A DNA stretch of 64,000 nucleotides from Pseudonocardia acidicola (GTDB lineage: Bacteria > Actinomycetota > Actinomycetes > Mycobacteriales > Pseudonocardiaceae), in contig NZ_JAAXLA010000028.1 of the NCBI RefSeq assembly GCF_012911935.1, positions 1 through 64,000 on the forward strand, written 5' to 3'. A model generated the notes under the pieces. The model had not been told where the DNA came from. It saw only the letters and a list, made by a program, of their open reading frames with translations, and did no database searches. The first letter of the stretch is position 1; every line of letters begins with the position of its first letter. The position numbers and the translations under genes were made by a program. Of this stretch, positions 9,149-18,008 are shown one piece after another.

Positions 9149-10080
9149 TCCTTGCGGGCCGGCGTCACCGCCGTCCGGGCCCGGCACCAGTCGACCACGG
9201 CGCGGACGACCTGCGGGGCGATCGGGTCGCGCAGTTCGGCCTTGTACTTCCTCAGTGACGGGGCGCCGGGCTGGACCCGCAGGGTGTGGCTGACGCCCCG
9301 GGCGAGGTGGATCTGGACCGGGCCCGGTACCTGCCGGGCGATCTCGTCGAGATCGGCGGGATCGACCTGCAGGTCGTTGCTCCCGGTGAGCGCCAGGACC
9401 GGGACCCGGACCCGGGCCAGGTCGGTGCGGGGATCGTAGGCGAGGAACTCCCGCAGCCAGCGCGCGTTCAGCCGCGCCAGGCCCAGCCGGGCCACGTCGG
9501 TGGTGGTCGCCTTGATCTTCGCATGGTTCTTCGCGACCTTGGCGCGCACGTCGATGTGCAGCAGACGCAGCAGGCCGCGCACCGGGCCGGGGAGGGTCGC
9601 TCCGATCCGGTCGGCCTGCCAGAGCAGCAGTTGCTCTCCGGGCGTGGCGCTCCCGCTGAGCAGGACCAGCCCGGCGACCGGCGCGCCGCGCCCGGCCATC
9701 GCGGTGACCAGCAGCGCGCCCTCGCTGTGCCCGGCGGCGAGCACCCGTCCGGCGTCCACCTCCGGGCGGGCGGCGAGGGCGGCCAGCGCGGCGCCGGCGT
9801 CGTCGACGTTGTCGAACAGGCCCGCCTCGCGCCAGTCGCCCGGGCTCTCGCCCACGCCCCGCTTGTCGTAGCGCAGCGATGCCAGGCCCGCCGCCGCCAG
9901 GGCGTGCGCGAGCTGGCGGGAGACCTCGAAGCGCATCGTGCGGTGGTCGGAGTTCCGGTCCAGCGGGCCCGACCCGGAGACCAGCAGTACCGCGGGGAAC
10001 GGTCCGTCGCCCTCGGGGAGGGCCAGCGTGCCGGCCAGTGTGTGGCCCGCGGAGTCGAAGCGCAGCGACGTCTCATGCAT
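9139..10080 (-). CDS. Alpha/beta hydrolase
   Basis: Serine hydrolase of the alpha/beta fold, 313 residues, no signal peptide. Visible elements: an oxyanion-region VLLVSGSGPLDRN, the nucleophile elbow GHSEG, an acid residue in LALTGSNDLQVDPAD and the histidine in GVSHTLR. The order Ser-Asp-His and the spacing fit an active enzyme. Its ATG overlaps the stop of the upstream PH-like gene (ATGA), so the two are translationally coupled and share the promoter facing the ArsR-like regulator. The substrate cannot be told from sequence. Confidence 0.85.
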   Translation of the reverse strand: MHETSLRFDSAGHTLAGTLALPEGDGPFPAVLLVSGSGPLDRNSDHRTMRFEVSRQLAHALAAAGLASLRYDKRGVGESPGDWREAGLFDNVDDAGAALAALAARPEVDAGRVLAAGHSEGALLVTAMAGRGAPVAGLVLLSGSATPGEQLLLWQADRIGATLPGPVRGLLRLLHIDVRAKVAKNHAKIKATTTDVARLGLARLNARWLREFLAYDPRTDLARVRVPVLALTGSNDLQVDPADLDEIARQVPGPVQIHLARGVSHTLRVQPGAPSLRKYKAELRDPIAPQVVRAVVDWCRARTAVTPARKDQG

Positions 10081-10430
10081 CAGCGGCTCGCCGCGGTCAG
10101 CCGGTCGACGAGCCCGGCGGGGTCGGCGACGTCGAGCAGGAGCGTGTCGTAGTGCTGCCCGGTCAGCGACACGCGCACGGCCGGGCGGTCGCGCCGGACG
10201 CTGACGAGGGCCTTCTCGCCGGGGCGCCGCCAGGTGCCGATCTTGCGGACGCCGGGCAGACTCAGCCCGGGGGCGCGCAGGCCGTGGGTCGCGCCGAGGC
10301 CGTCCGCGACGACCTCGGCGCCGCGGACGGCGGACAGTGGGATGCGGATGTCCCGGACCAGTCCGGCGAGCTTCTCCCCGGGAGTGAAGGTCACTTCGAG
10401 CGCGTCACTGGTCACCTGTGCGGTGGTCAT
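10080..10430 (-). CDS. Small PH-domain-like protein
   Basis: A 116-residue cytoplasmic protein with the strand pattern of bacterial PH-like domains: ALEVTFTPGEKLAGLVRDIRIPLSAVRGAEVV near the start, where the IPLSAVRGAEVV turn is typical, and a helix DPAGLVDRLTAASR at the end. No catalytic motif is visible. It is the first gene of a two-gene operon with the hydrolase and is transcribed away from a regulator across a palindromic operator, so it is probably controlled by that regulator. The family assignment is by pattern only. Confidence 0.65.
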   Translation of the reverse strand: MTTAQVTSDALEVTFTPGEKLAGLVRDIRIPLSAVRGAEVVADGLGATHGLRAPGLSLPGVRKIGTWRRPGEKALVSVRRDRPAVRVSLTGQHYDTLLLDVADPAGLVDRLTAASR

Positions 10431-10436
10431 GGCACT

Positions 10437-10478
10437 ATCGTTCTCAGAGACGAGAACGATGTCAATAGTGAGAATGAT
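10437..10478. promoter_or_regulatory. Divergent promoter region with perfect palindromic operator
   Basis: ATCGTTCTC (10437-10445) and GAGAACGAT (10452-10460) form a perfect 9-bp inverted repeat with a six-base spacer, and a third half-site GAGAATGAT follows at 10470-10478. On the minus strand TTGACA occupies 10465-10460, so the palindrome lies over the promoter of the PH-like/hydrolase operon. The regulator gene starts 12 bases after the third half-site. This layout fits binding by the divergent ArsR-like protein and autoregulation. Confidence 0.75.
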
Positions 10479-10489
10479 GGGAGTCCGTC

Positions 10490-11014
10490 GTGGGGTCAGC
10501 CGACGTGCTGCTGCACCCGGTCCGGCTGCGGATCGTGCAGGCGTTCCTCGGTGACCGGTTGCTCACCACCTCCGACCTGCGGGAACAGTTGCCGGACGTG
10601 CCGGTGGCGACGCTCTACCGGCACGTCGCGGCCCTGGTCGCCGGGGACGTGCTGCAGGTGGTCTCCGAGCGCCGGGTCCGCGGCAGCGTCGAGCGCACCT
10701 ACCGGTTGCCGGTTGGTGCCGGGTCGGTCGGCCCGGAGGAGGCGGCGACGCTGAGCGTCGAGGAGCACCGGCAGGGCTTCTTCGCCTTCGTCGCCGGCCT
10801 GCTCGCCGACTTCGACCGCTATCTCGAGCGCGGCGACGTCGACCTCGGCCGCGACCTGGTCGGCTACCGGCAGGCCGCCCTGTACCTCTCCGACGACGAA
10901 CTGCGTGAGCTGATCACCGAACTCGGCGCGGTGCTGGCGCCGCGGCTGGCCAACAAGCCGGCCGGCGGCCGGGTCCGGCGGATCTTCAGCACGGTGCTGA
11001 TGCCGGGCGGGTGA
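10490..11014 (+). CDS. Winged-helix transcriptional regulator, ArsR-like
   Basis: A 174-residue DNA-binding protein. The N-terminal winged helix reads LLHPVRLRIVQAFLG, TTSDLREQLPDVPVATLYRHVAAL (recognition helix) and ERRVRGSVERTYRL (wing). The C-terminal half is helical and may bind a ligand or mediate dimerisation. The GTG at 10490 has GGGAG upstream and no other in-frame start is better. It is divergent from the PH-like and hydrolase genes, with a perfect palindrome between, so it most likely represses that operon and itself. The effector is unknown. Confidence 0.8.
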   Translation: MGSADVLLHPVRLRIVQAFLGDRLLTTSDLREQLPDVPVATLYRHVAALVAGDVLQVVSERRVRGSVERTYRLPVGAGSVGPEEAATLSVEEHRQGFFAFVAGLLADFDRYLERGDVDLGRDLVGYRQAALYLSDDELRELITELGAVLAPRLANKPAGGRVRRIFSTVLMPGG

Positions 11015-11021
11015 GCGTCGC

Positions 11022-11918
11022 TCACCCGCCGTCGGGCCGGTGCCCGGGCACGGGCTGCAGCGGCAGGTGCACGTCCGCGACGCGTTCGACGGCCGCCGGG
11101 TCGCCGCGCAGGGCCGCGATGCGCCGTCGCGCGGCGCCACCGAGCATCACGATCGCCGCCAGCAGCACGACGATCCCGGCGGACCCGGCCGCCAGTCGAC
11201 CGGTCCGGCCGAGCAGGTCCGCGCTACCGGCGAGAGGCGCGAGCGCGATCCGCTCGCCACGGTCCGGTGCAGGCTCGGTGGGCGGCGTGGCCACGTCGAC
11301 GGCGGTCAATGCGCGAAGGGGGTCGACGACGCCGGCGCCGGCGATGTCGTCGGGCCTGCCGCCCCGGCTGGACTCCTTGGCGGGTTGCCCGTTCTCGTCC
11401 AGGGACGCGACGGCGAGGACCGAGGGGTAGGCGGCCGGCCACCACGTCCGGCCGGGTGCGGTCTCGTTCTCGTTGCCGGCAGCCGCGACCACCACGACGT
11501 CCCGGGATACGGCGTACTCGATGGCTGCGGCAATGCGTGAGTCGGTTCCGGAGACGGAGAACGAGAGGTTCATGACCCCGCCGGGAGCGCGGTCGGCTCG
11601 GTCACGGATCGCCCGGGCGATCCGGTCGAGTGGTGCGGTTGTGACGTCCCCGGCGTAGCGCACCGGCACGACGACCGCGCCCGGGGCCACGCCGACGATG
11701 CGGTCGTCGTCGGTCGGCCGGGCGGCGACGATGCCGGCGATCGGCGCGCCGTGGTTCTCGCAATCCTCGAGGGGCGTGTCGCTTCCCCGGGGCCTGGGTC
11801 CAGCACCTCGCCGTCGGCGACGTCGCCCTCGTGCGGGGCCGCCACCTCGTCGGGCGGGACGGGCCGTTGACCCTGGTGACCGAACGTGCTGTCGGCAAGT
11901 GCACAACGTGAGAATCAT
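11022..11918 (-). pseudogene. Degraded mycosin (type VII subtilisin-like protease)
   Basis: The reading frame keeps recognisable mycosin pieces: EDCENHGAPIAGIVAARP (catalytic His region, with HGA for HGT), NLSFSV, VVVVAAAGNENE (oxyanion Asn region), ASLDENGQPAK, GAGVVDPLRALT and a C-terminal membrane helix followed by arginines. Two essential parts are missing. The region upstream of EDCENHG is arginine-rich and shows no catalytic Asp motif, and the block with GTSFAAP that carries the catalytic Ser is deleted between GQPAK and GAGVVDP. The protein cannot be an active protease. Two EspI-type ATPases lie 2 kb away, so this is probably a relic of an ESX locus. Confidence 0.75.
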
Positions 11919-12041
11919 CTCCGCGAGCCTGGCCAGCCGGTTTGCCTCATCGACACCGCTTCATCACCCGGAGGGTGATTCGTCGTCGATGCCCGCGTGC
12001 AACGTCCGGGGCGCTCCGTGCCCGCAACCCGTGAGGAAGCC

Positions 12042-13274
12042 GTGTCTGCGCCGACCACGATCGGACCGCCGCCCACCCCCACCCGGACCGACCCAGAGCC
12101 GTTCCGGCCGGCCCACCTGACCCGGCCCGAGCACCTACGGACCGCAGCGCGCGGCGCGGGATGGATCCTGCTCGTCGTCGTCTGCTACGAACTGTCCGAA
12201 TTCGGCGAGGCGCTCGGTGCTCCCGCCCCCGACCTGCTGGCCGGGTTGCTCGCCGGTCTGGTCCTGGCGCTGTCCGGGCTGGTCAACCGCTCGTTCCCGC
12301 GGGCCGCCACCCGCGCCTCCCAGGCCCTCGTGGGTGTGATCATGGGCAGCTACCTCGACACGGGCAGCGCGATCCCGGTCGGGGCGGCGCTGCCCCTCGT
12401 CGCGATCACCGCGGCCACCATCCTGCTCAGCCTCGGGGCCGCCGCGGTGCTGGCCCGGATCGGCAAGCTCGGCATGACCGACGCGACGCTGGGCATGGTC
12501 CCCGGCGGCTCGGCCGCGATCATCTCCTGCTCGGACGATCTCGGTGCCGACAGCAGACTCGTCGCGTTCGCGCAGTACGCGCGGGTGGGGCTGGTCGCCA
12601 CGACCGCCCCGGCCGTGGTCATGGGTTTCGCCGCGATCGGCACCCGGCAGCCCGACGACGCCGCCGTTCAGTCGCTGCTGCCGATGCTGGACCGGCTGGT
12701 CACGGAGCCGGCCAACCAGGCCGGGCGGCTCGTCGTCCTCGTCGCGGTCTGCATGGTCGGGGTGAGCGTCGGGCGTCACCTGCGGCTGCCGGCCCCGCTG
12801 CTGCTCGGGCCGATGGTGGTCACCGCGCTGTTCGCCGTCACCGACGCGTCCAGCGGCTTCATCCCGGACGGCCCGCTCAAGGACATCGTGTTCGTCGTCG
12901 TGGGGCTCGAGGTCGGCCTGCGGTTCACCCGGAGGTCGGTACGGCACGCCGCCGGAGTACTGCACCACATCCTCGCCGCCATCGCGGTGGTCTGCCTCGC
13001 GTGCGCCGGGCTCGCCTGGCTGCTCGGCGCGCTCGTCGGCATCCCGTTCATCGAGGCCTATCTCGCCACCACCCCGGGCGGGATCAACGCGGTGCTCGCG
13101 ACGGCGGAGTCGACCGGGACGAACGTGCCGCTGGTGTCGACGGTGCAGGGCCTGCGGCTGTTCGTCGTCTGCCTCGCCGTGCCGCCGATCATCCGCTGGC
13201 TCGACGCGGCCCGGCGCAGGGCGGCCGAGCGGGCCGGTGACACGGACCGTCAGCCGGTCGGCGCCACCACGTAG
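12042..13274 (+). CDS. AbrB-family integral membrane protein (putative transporter)
   Basis: Member of the membrane AbrB family (PF05145, historically named after an ammonia monooxygenase link that is not established). About ten hydrophobic segments fill the 410 residues, in two similar halves. The halves carry paired signature loops: LGMVPGGSAAIISCSDDLGADSRLVAFAQYARV in the first and ATTPGGINAVLATAESTGTNVPLVSTVQGLRLF in the second. The GTG at 12042 follows GAGGAAG and removes a proline-rich extension of doubtful coding value. It stands alone between the mycosin relic and the DUF177 operon. The substrate is unknown. Confidence 0.8.
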   Translation: MSAPTTIGPPPTPTRTDPEPFRPAHLTRPEHLRTAARGAGWILLVVVCYELSEFGEALGAPAPDLLAGLLAGLVLALSGLVNRSFPRAATRASQALVGVIMGSYLDTGSAIPVGAALPLVAITAATILLSLGAAAVLARIGKLGMTDATLGMVPGGSAAIISCSDDLGADSRLVAFAQYARVGLVATTAPAVVMGFAAIGTRQPDDAAVQSLLPMLDRLVTEPANQAGRLVVLVAVCMVGVSVGRHLRLPAPLLLGPMVVTALFAVTDASSGFIPDGPLKDIVFVVVGLEVGLRFTRRSVRHAAGVLHHILAAIAVVCLACAGLAWLLGALVGIPFIEAYLATTPGGINAVLATAESTGTNVPLVSTVQGLRLFVVCLAVPPIIRWLDAARRRAAERAGDTDRQPVGATT

Positions 13275-13325
13275 GGCGAGCGCGGCCGCACCTCGTCGCG
13301 GTGGACGCCGCTGCGGTCCTGCGGG

Positions 13326-13342
13326 TGCCCGGTCCCCGGGCA
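13326..13342. terminator. Candidate hairpin terminator after the AbrB-family gene
   Basis: TGCCCGG (13326-13332) pairs with CCGGGCA (13336-13342) across a three-base loop. There is no T-run, as is common in high-GC actinobacteria. It lies between the permease and the DUF177 promoter. Confidence 0.45.
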
Positions 13343-13399
13343 TCCGCGGGGACGCGGGGGTCCCGCCGTTGCGGGGGTTCCGGGCGGGTTCGCCGGTCG

Positions 13400-13431
13400 T
13401 TGACGGCAAACCGCACGCCCAGGCCTATCCT
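13400..13431 (+). promoter_or_regulatory. Candidate promoter of the DUF177-rpmF-rnc-mutM operon
   Basis: TTGACG (13400-13405) and TATCCT (13426-13431) precede the ATG at 13442. The spacing of 20 bases is longer than ideal, so the -35 may be imprecise. GATGAGG just before the ATG can serve as ribosome site. Confidence 0.45.
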
Positions 13432-13441
13432 GGATGAGGTC

Positions 13442-14032
13442 ATGAACACGCACCGCACCCCTGCTGCTCAGCAGCCCCGCCCCGACACGGCCAGCCCGTG
13501 GGTCTTCAGCACCCGCGAACTGGGCCGTCGGCCCGGGAACATGCGCACCGTCGCCCGTACCGTCGCCGCACCCGACGCGCCCGCGCAGATCGGGCTGGAG
13601 AACGTCATCGTCGTGCCCGCCGGGTCGCCGGTCGAGCTCGACCTGCAGTTGGAGTCGGTGACCGAGGGCGTCTACGTCTCGGGGCGCGCATCGGCCGGGC
13701 TCACCGGTGAATGCTCGCGCTGCCTCGACGGGCTGACCGACACCGTCGAGGTCGAGATCGCCGAGCTGTTCGCCTACCCGGACAGCGTCACCGACGAGAC
13801 CACGGACGCCGACGAGATCCCGCGGCTGGTCGACGAGTATCTGGACGTCGAGCAGGTGGTCCGCGACGCCGTCGTGCTGGCCCTCCCGCTGGCCCCGCTG
13901 TGCGATCCCGACTGCCCCGGGCTGTGCCCGGAATGCGGCGGCCGACGGGCCGATCTCGGCCCCGGGCACGGGCATGAGACACTGGATCCCCGATGGGCCG
14001 CTCTGCGTGAGCGGCTGCCGTCTGCCGATTAG
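13442..14032 (+). CDS. YceD/DUF177 family protein
   Basis: A 196-residue protein of the DUF177 family, linked to 23S rRNA maturation in bacteria and plastids. The family core is clear: [28 protein letters not shown], then [26 protein letters not shown] residues, and a cysteine cluster ([14 protein letters not shown]) that likely binds zinc. It sits 26 bases before rpmF, the classic yceD-rpmF arrangement, followed by rnc and mutM. The ATG at 13442 has GATGAGG upstream. It is the orthologue by position of mycobacterial Rv2926c. Confidence 0.9.
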   Translation: MNTHRTPAAQQPRPDTASPWVFSTRELGRRPGNMRTVARTVAAPDAPAQIGLENVIVVPAGSPVELDLQLESVTEGVYVSGRASAGLTGECSRCLDGLTDTVEVEIAELFAYPDSVTDETTDADEIPRLVDEYLDVEQVVRDAVVLALPLAPLCDPDCPGLCPECGGRRADLGPGHGHETLDPRWAALRERLPSAD

Positions 14033-14058
14033 CCCCCAAGCATTTCAGGAGATTCGCC

Positions 14059-14241
14059 GTGGCCGTACCCAAGCGCAGGATGTCGCGGTCCAACACGCGC
14101 TCGCGCCGGGCGCAGTGGAAGGCCGCTGCGCCGACCCTGGTCGCCTGCTCGAACCGCGCCTGCCGCGAGCCCAAGCCGCCGCACGTCGCGTGCCCGACCT
14201 GCGGCACCTACGACGGCCGCCAGGTCGTCCGTCCGGCCTGA
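14059..14241 (+). CDS. rpmF: 50S ribosomal protein L32
   Basis: Sixty residues, a component of the large ribosomal subunit. It shows the strongly conserved [20 protein letters not shown] start and four cysteines in two pairs (CSNRAC and CPTC), so it is the zinc-binding (C+) form. GTG start, 26 bases after the DUF177 gene and 10 before rnc, so it is part of the same operon. Confidence 0.97.
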   Translation: MAVPKRRMSRSNTRSRRAQWKAAAPTLVACSNRACREPKPPHVACPTCGTYDGRQVVRPA

Positions 14242-14251
14242 TCTCGACCGC

Positions 14252-15052
14252 GTGGCGGAGCGTGGCGTTCGAGGGCCCGTGGAGGACCGCGGGCCCCTGT
14301 TGCGTGCACTCGGCGTCGATATCGACGCCGAGTTGCTCACGCTTGCGCTGACGCACCGGTCCTACGCCTACGAGCACGGTGGGTTGCCCACGAACGAGCG
14401 TCTGGAGTTCCTGGGCGACTCGGTGCTCGGCGTGATCGTCACCGAGCGGCTCTACCGGGACCACCCGGATCTGCCCGAGGGGCAGCTGGCCAAGCTGCGG
14501 GCCAGCGTCGTGAACATGCACGCGCTGGCCGGGGTGGCCGCCGAGCTGAGCGCCGAGGAGGACCTGGGCCTCGGGGCGTACCTGTACCTCGGACGCGGTG
14601 AGGAGCTCACCGGTGGGCGGACGAAGGCGAGCATCCTGGCCGACGCCACCGAGGCCCTGATCGGCGCCGTGTACCTGCAGCACGGCCTGGAGACCGCCCG
14701 CCAGGTCGTGCACCACCTCTTCGACGGGTTGCTGCGCAGCGCCCCGCTGCTCGGCGCCGGTCTGGACTGGAAGACCAGCCTCCAGGAGCTCACCGCCTCG
14801 GCCGAGCTCGGCGTCCCCGAGTACCGGATCGCCGAGGACGGCCCCGACCACCTCAAGGTGTTCACCGCGACCGCCGTCGTCGGCGGGCGCGAGCTGGGTT
14901 CGGGCGACGGGCGCACGAAGAAGGAAGCCGAGCAGAAGGCCGCCGAGCTGGCCTGGCGCACCCTGACCGCCGAGGCCGACGGGTCGGCCAACGGCTCGGG
15001 CCCCGGGGGCTCCGTCATCCCCGGCAGAGGCTCCGGCGCCGCGCACTCCTAG
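14252..15052 (+). CDS. rnc: Ribonuclease III
   Basis: Cleaves double-stranded RNA in rRNA and mRNA processing. The catalytic signature [13 protein letters not shown] is near residue 50, the second acidic site [12 protein letters not shown] near 130, and a C-terminal dsRNA-binding domain from about 168 to 240 ([22 protein letters not shown]). At 266 residues it is a little longer than usual through a Gly/Ser-rich tail. GTG start, 10 bases after rpmF. Confidence 0.96.
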   Translation: MAERGVRGPVEDRGPLLRALGVDIDAELLTLALTHRSYAYEHGGLPTNERLEFLGDSVLGVIVTERLYRDHPDLPEGQLAKLRASVVNMHALAGVAAELSAEEDLGLGAYLYLGRGEELTGGRTKASILADATEALIGAVYLQHGLETARQVVHHLFDGLLRSAPLLGAGLDWKTSLQELTASAELGVPEYRIAEDGPDHLKVFTATAVVGGRELGSGDGRTKKEAEQKAAELAWRTLTAEADGSANGSGPGGSVIPGRGSGAAHS

Positions 15053-15068
15053 CCGGTCCGCGCCGCCC

Positions 15069-15950
15069 ATGCCCGAACTTCCCGAGGTCGAGGTCGTCCG
15101 TCGCGGCCTGGCCGATCACGTACTCGACCGGCGCATCGCCTCGGTGTCCGTCGAGCATCCCCGCGCCGTGCGCCGCCACCTCGCCGGCTCGGACGACTTC
15201 GCGGCCCGGTTGACCGGTCGCACGATCACCGCCGCCCGCCGCCGCGGCAAGTACCTCTGGCTGGAGCTCGACTCGGCCGGGGCCGGTGACGATGCGATCC
15301 TCGCTCATCTCGGGATGAGCGGGCAGATGCTGGTCGCCGACGCCGGCCGGCCGCGGGAGAAGCACCTGCGGATCCGGTTCGACTTCGCCGACGGCGGGCC
15401 CGAGCTGCGGTTCGTCGATCAGCGCACGTTCGGCGGGCTGAGCGTGCACCCGCTCGCCCCGGCCGCCGGCGGCGGTCTGCTGCCCGAGCCGGTGGCGCAC
15501 ATCGCGCGGGACCCGATGGATCCGGTGTTCTCCCTGGACGACGCCGTGGCCGGCATCCGCCGCCGGCGCACCGGCCTCAAACGCGCCCTGCTGGACCAGA
15601 CCGTGGTCTCCGGTATCGGCAACATCTACGCCGACGAGGCACTGTGGCGGGCCAGGCTGCACTGGGCGCGGCCCACCGAGACACTGACCCGGGCGCAGGG
15701 CCGCAGGGTGCTGTCCGCCGCGGCCGAGGTCATGAACGAGGCCCTCGAGCAGGGCGGGACGTCGTTCGACACGCTCTACGTCAACGTCAACGGCGCCTCG
15801 GGCTACTTCGACCGGTCGCTCGACGTCTACGGCCAGGCCGACCGCGCGTGCCGGCGGTGCGGCACCCCGATCCGCCGGGACCCGTTCATGAACCGGTCGT
15901 CGTTCAGCTGCCCGCGCTGCCAGCCGCGCCCGCGCCGCGCGCACTCCTGA
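15069..15950 (+). CDS. mutM: Formamidopyrimidine-DNA glycosylase
   Basis: Base-excision repair enzyme removing 8-oxoguanine and ring-opened purines, with AP-lyase activity. The N-terminal [13 protein letters not shown] carries the catalytic Pro2/Glu3 after Met removal. A conserved lysine ([11 protein letters not shown]), the helix-two-turn-helix ([20 protein letters not shown]) and a C-terminal four-Cys zinc finger ([10 protein letters not shown] to CPRC) are all present. At 293 residues it is full length. It ends the DUF177-rpmF-rnc operon; in mycobacteria smc-linked genes follow next, but here a cation-transport block intervenes. Confidence 0.95.
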   Translation: MPELPEVEVVRRGLADHVLDRRIASVSVEHPRAVRRHLAGSDDFAARLTGRTITAARRRGKYLWLELDSAGAGDDAILAHLGMSGQMLVADAGRPREKHLRIRFDFADGGPELRFVDQRTFGGLSVHPLAPAAGGGLLPEPVAHIARDPMDPVFSLDDAVAGIRRRRTGLKRALLDQTVVSGIGNIYADEALWRARLHWARPTETLTRAQGRRVLSAAAEVMNEALEQGGTSFDTLYVNVNGASGYFDRSLDVYGQADRACRRCGTPIRRDPFMNRSSFSCPRCQPRPRRAHS

Positions 15951-16061
15951 CTCGCGTATCGATTCCCGCGCTGCCCATCAGGAACGCGTCAAGATCCGGG
16001 GGGCGGTGCGCCCGCGGGGACACGGTCGGCCGGTTCGGTACGCGGATCGGCGGGGGCAGCG

Positions 16062-18005
16062 ATGGCGGCGAAGGTGGCCGGCAGGGGCCGGGCCGGTACG
16101 GCGCCGGCCGAGGATGTCCGATCCGGCGAGGACAAGCACCGGTTGACGGCCGTCACCGGCCTGGCCGCGCTGGGGCTGGATGCGCTGGCGTCCTGCGCGT
16201 ACGGCCCGGAGGCGATCGTGCTGGCGCTCTCCGCGGGCGGGCTCGCCGCCATCGGCTACGCGCTGCCGGTGACGCTGGTGATCGTCGGGCTGCTGGCGGT
16301 GCTGGTGGTCTGCTACCGGCAGGTGATCGCCGCCTACCCCGACGGCGGCGGTGCCTACACGGTGTCCCGGGACAACCTCGGCATGCGCGTCGGCCTGGTC
16401 GCGGCGGCGTCGTTGATCGTGGACTACGTGCTCAACGTCGCGGTCTCGGTGGCCGCCGGGGTGGCCGCGCTGACCTCGGCGTTCCCCATGCTGTTGCCCT
16501 GGACCGTCGAGCTGTGCCTGCTCGTGCTGCTGCTGGTCGCCGTGGTGAACCTGCGTGGCGTGGTGGCCGGCGGGCGGCTCTTCGCGGCCCCCGCCGCCGT
16601 GTTCGTCGCCGCCCTGGTCGTCGTGATCGTCGTCGGGTTGCTGCGCGGTGCCCCGGTGGAGCCGTTGCCGCCCATCGATCCGATCGTCGCGCCGGAGACG
16701 GTCGGGGTGCTGCTGCTGCTCGCGGCCTTCGCCAACGGGTGCGCGGCGCTGACCGGTGTCGAGGCCATCGCGAACGCCACCCCGGCCTTCCGGCGACCGC
16801 GCCGGACCCGGGCCCGCCGGGCCGAGGCCGGGCTCGGTGTCGTGCTGGGCTCACTGCTCATCGGGCTGGCCGTGCTGGTCCAGCACTTCCACGCCGGCCC
16901 GGTGTCCGGCCGCACTCTGCTCTCGCTGCTGGCCCAGGGCTCGGTCGGGACGGGCTGGCTGTACCTGGTCGTCCAGCTCTCGACGATGGTGCTGCTGTGC
17001 CTGGCCGCGAACACCTCCTACGGCGGCCTGCCGGTGCTGGCCGCGCGGGTGGCTCAGGACAACGCGCTGCCGCACGTGTTCGGGCTGCGCGGCGACCGGC
17101 AGGTCTACCGGGCATCGATCCTCGTGCTGACGGTGCTGGCCGCGGCGCTGCTCGTGTTCTCCGCGGGCGTGGTGCAGGTGCTCGTGCCGCTGTTCGCCAT
17201 CGGGGTGTTCATCGGCTTCGCGCTGTGCCAGGCCGGCATGTTCCGGCACTGGTGGACCGTGCGGGGCCCGCGGTGGCGCAACCGGGCGGCGCTCAACGTG
17301 CTCGGCGCGCTGCTGACCGGGGCCGCTGCGCTGATCGTCGGGGCGGAGAAGTTCCACGCGGGGGCGTGGATCATCGTGCTGGTCATCCCGCTGCTGTACA
17401 CCATGTTCCTGTTGGTGCGCCGGGCCTACCGGCGCATCGGGGCCGTGCTCGAGGTGGGCGCGTGCCCGCCGCGGCCGCGGCCGGCCGCCTCGGTCGTCGT
17501 GGTGCCGGTGGTCAGCATCAGCCGGCTCGCCGAGGAGAGCCTGTCGACGGCGCTGTCGATGGGTGACCGGGTGGTCGCGGTGCACGTCGTGCTCGGGCTG
17601 GAGGCCGACGACCTCGCCGCGACGGCCGAGCTGGAACGCCGGTGGCGGGAGTGGGCACCCGACGTCACGCTCGTGCTGCTCAGCGCCACCGACGACGCGG
17701 GGCGGCCCAGCCGGGTGGTGGCCCCGGCCGTTTCGGCCTACCTGCGGAAGCTGACCGCGAGCGGCCGGGAGCGGGTCATCCTGCTGATCGGGGAGGTCAC
17801 CCCGGACCACTGGTGGCAGGCGGTCCTGTTCAACCGGCGCGGTGGTGCGGTGGCCCGGCACGCGGGGCGCAACAGCAGGGCGGTGGTGTGCCGGTTCCGC
17901 TTCCGGTTGCTGCCCCGCACGACCGGGACGGCGATGGGCCCGCGGCGTTCCCGGGTGCTCGTGCTGCCCCGCGGCGCCGACGACCCGCGGCTCGGCCCGT
18001 GGTGA
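16062..18005 (+). CDS. KimA-like APC-superfamily potassium permease
   Basis: A 647-residue APC-superfamily permease with about twelve membrane segments to residue 460 and a cytoplasmic C-terminal domain of about 180 residues with a USP-like strand/helix pattern. The first-helix region LGLDALASCAYGPEAIVLAL resembles the KimA (YdaO) group of K+/H+ symporters, whose cytoplasmic domains bind c-di-AMP in Firmicutes. In actinobacteria the ligand is an inference. The start is an ATG with GGGGGCAG upstream. CorA and Kdp genes follow, supporting a cation role. A general amino-acid permease is the main alternative. The upstream gap holds a CGTCAAGATC decamer (15987-15996) also found before kdpF. Confidence 0.75.
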   Translation: MAAKVAGRGRAGTAPAEDVRSGEDKHRLTAVTGLAALGLDALASCAYGPEAIVLALSAGGLAAIGYALPVTLVIVGLLAVLVVCYRQVIAAYPDGGGAYTVSRDNLGMRVGLVAAASLIVDYVLNVAVSVAAGVAALTSAFPMLLPWTVELCLLVLLLVAVVNLRGVVAGGRLFAAPAAVFVAALVVVIVVGLLRGAPVEPLPPIDPIVAPETVGVLLLLAAFANGCAALTGVEAIANATPAFRRPRRTRARRAEAGLGVVLGSLLIGLAVLVQHFHAGPVSGRTLLSLLAQGSVGTGWLYLVVQLSTMVLLCLAANTSYGGLPVLAARVAQDNALPHVFGLRGDRQVYRASILVLTVLAAALLVFSAGVVQVLVPLFAIGVFIGFALCQAGMFRHWWTVRGPRWRNRAALNVLGALLTGAAALIVGAEKFHAGAWIIVLVIPLLYTMFLLVRRAYRRIGAVLEVGACPPRPRPAASVVVVPVVSISRLAEESLSTALSMGDRVVAVHVVLGLEADDLAATAELERRWREWAPDVTLVLLSATDDAGRPSRVVAPAVSAYLRKLTASGRERVILLIGEVTPDHWWQAVLFNRRGGAVARHAGRNSRAVVCRFRFRLLPRTTGTAMGPRRSRVLVLPRGADDPRLGPW

Positions 18006-18008
18006 GGC

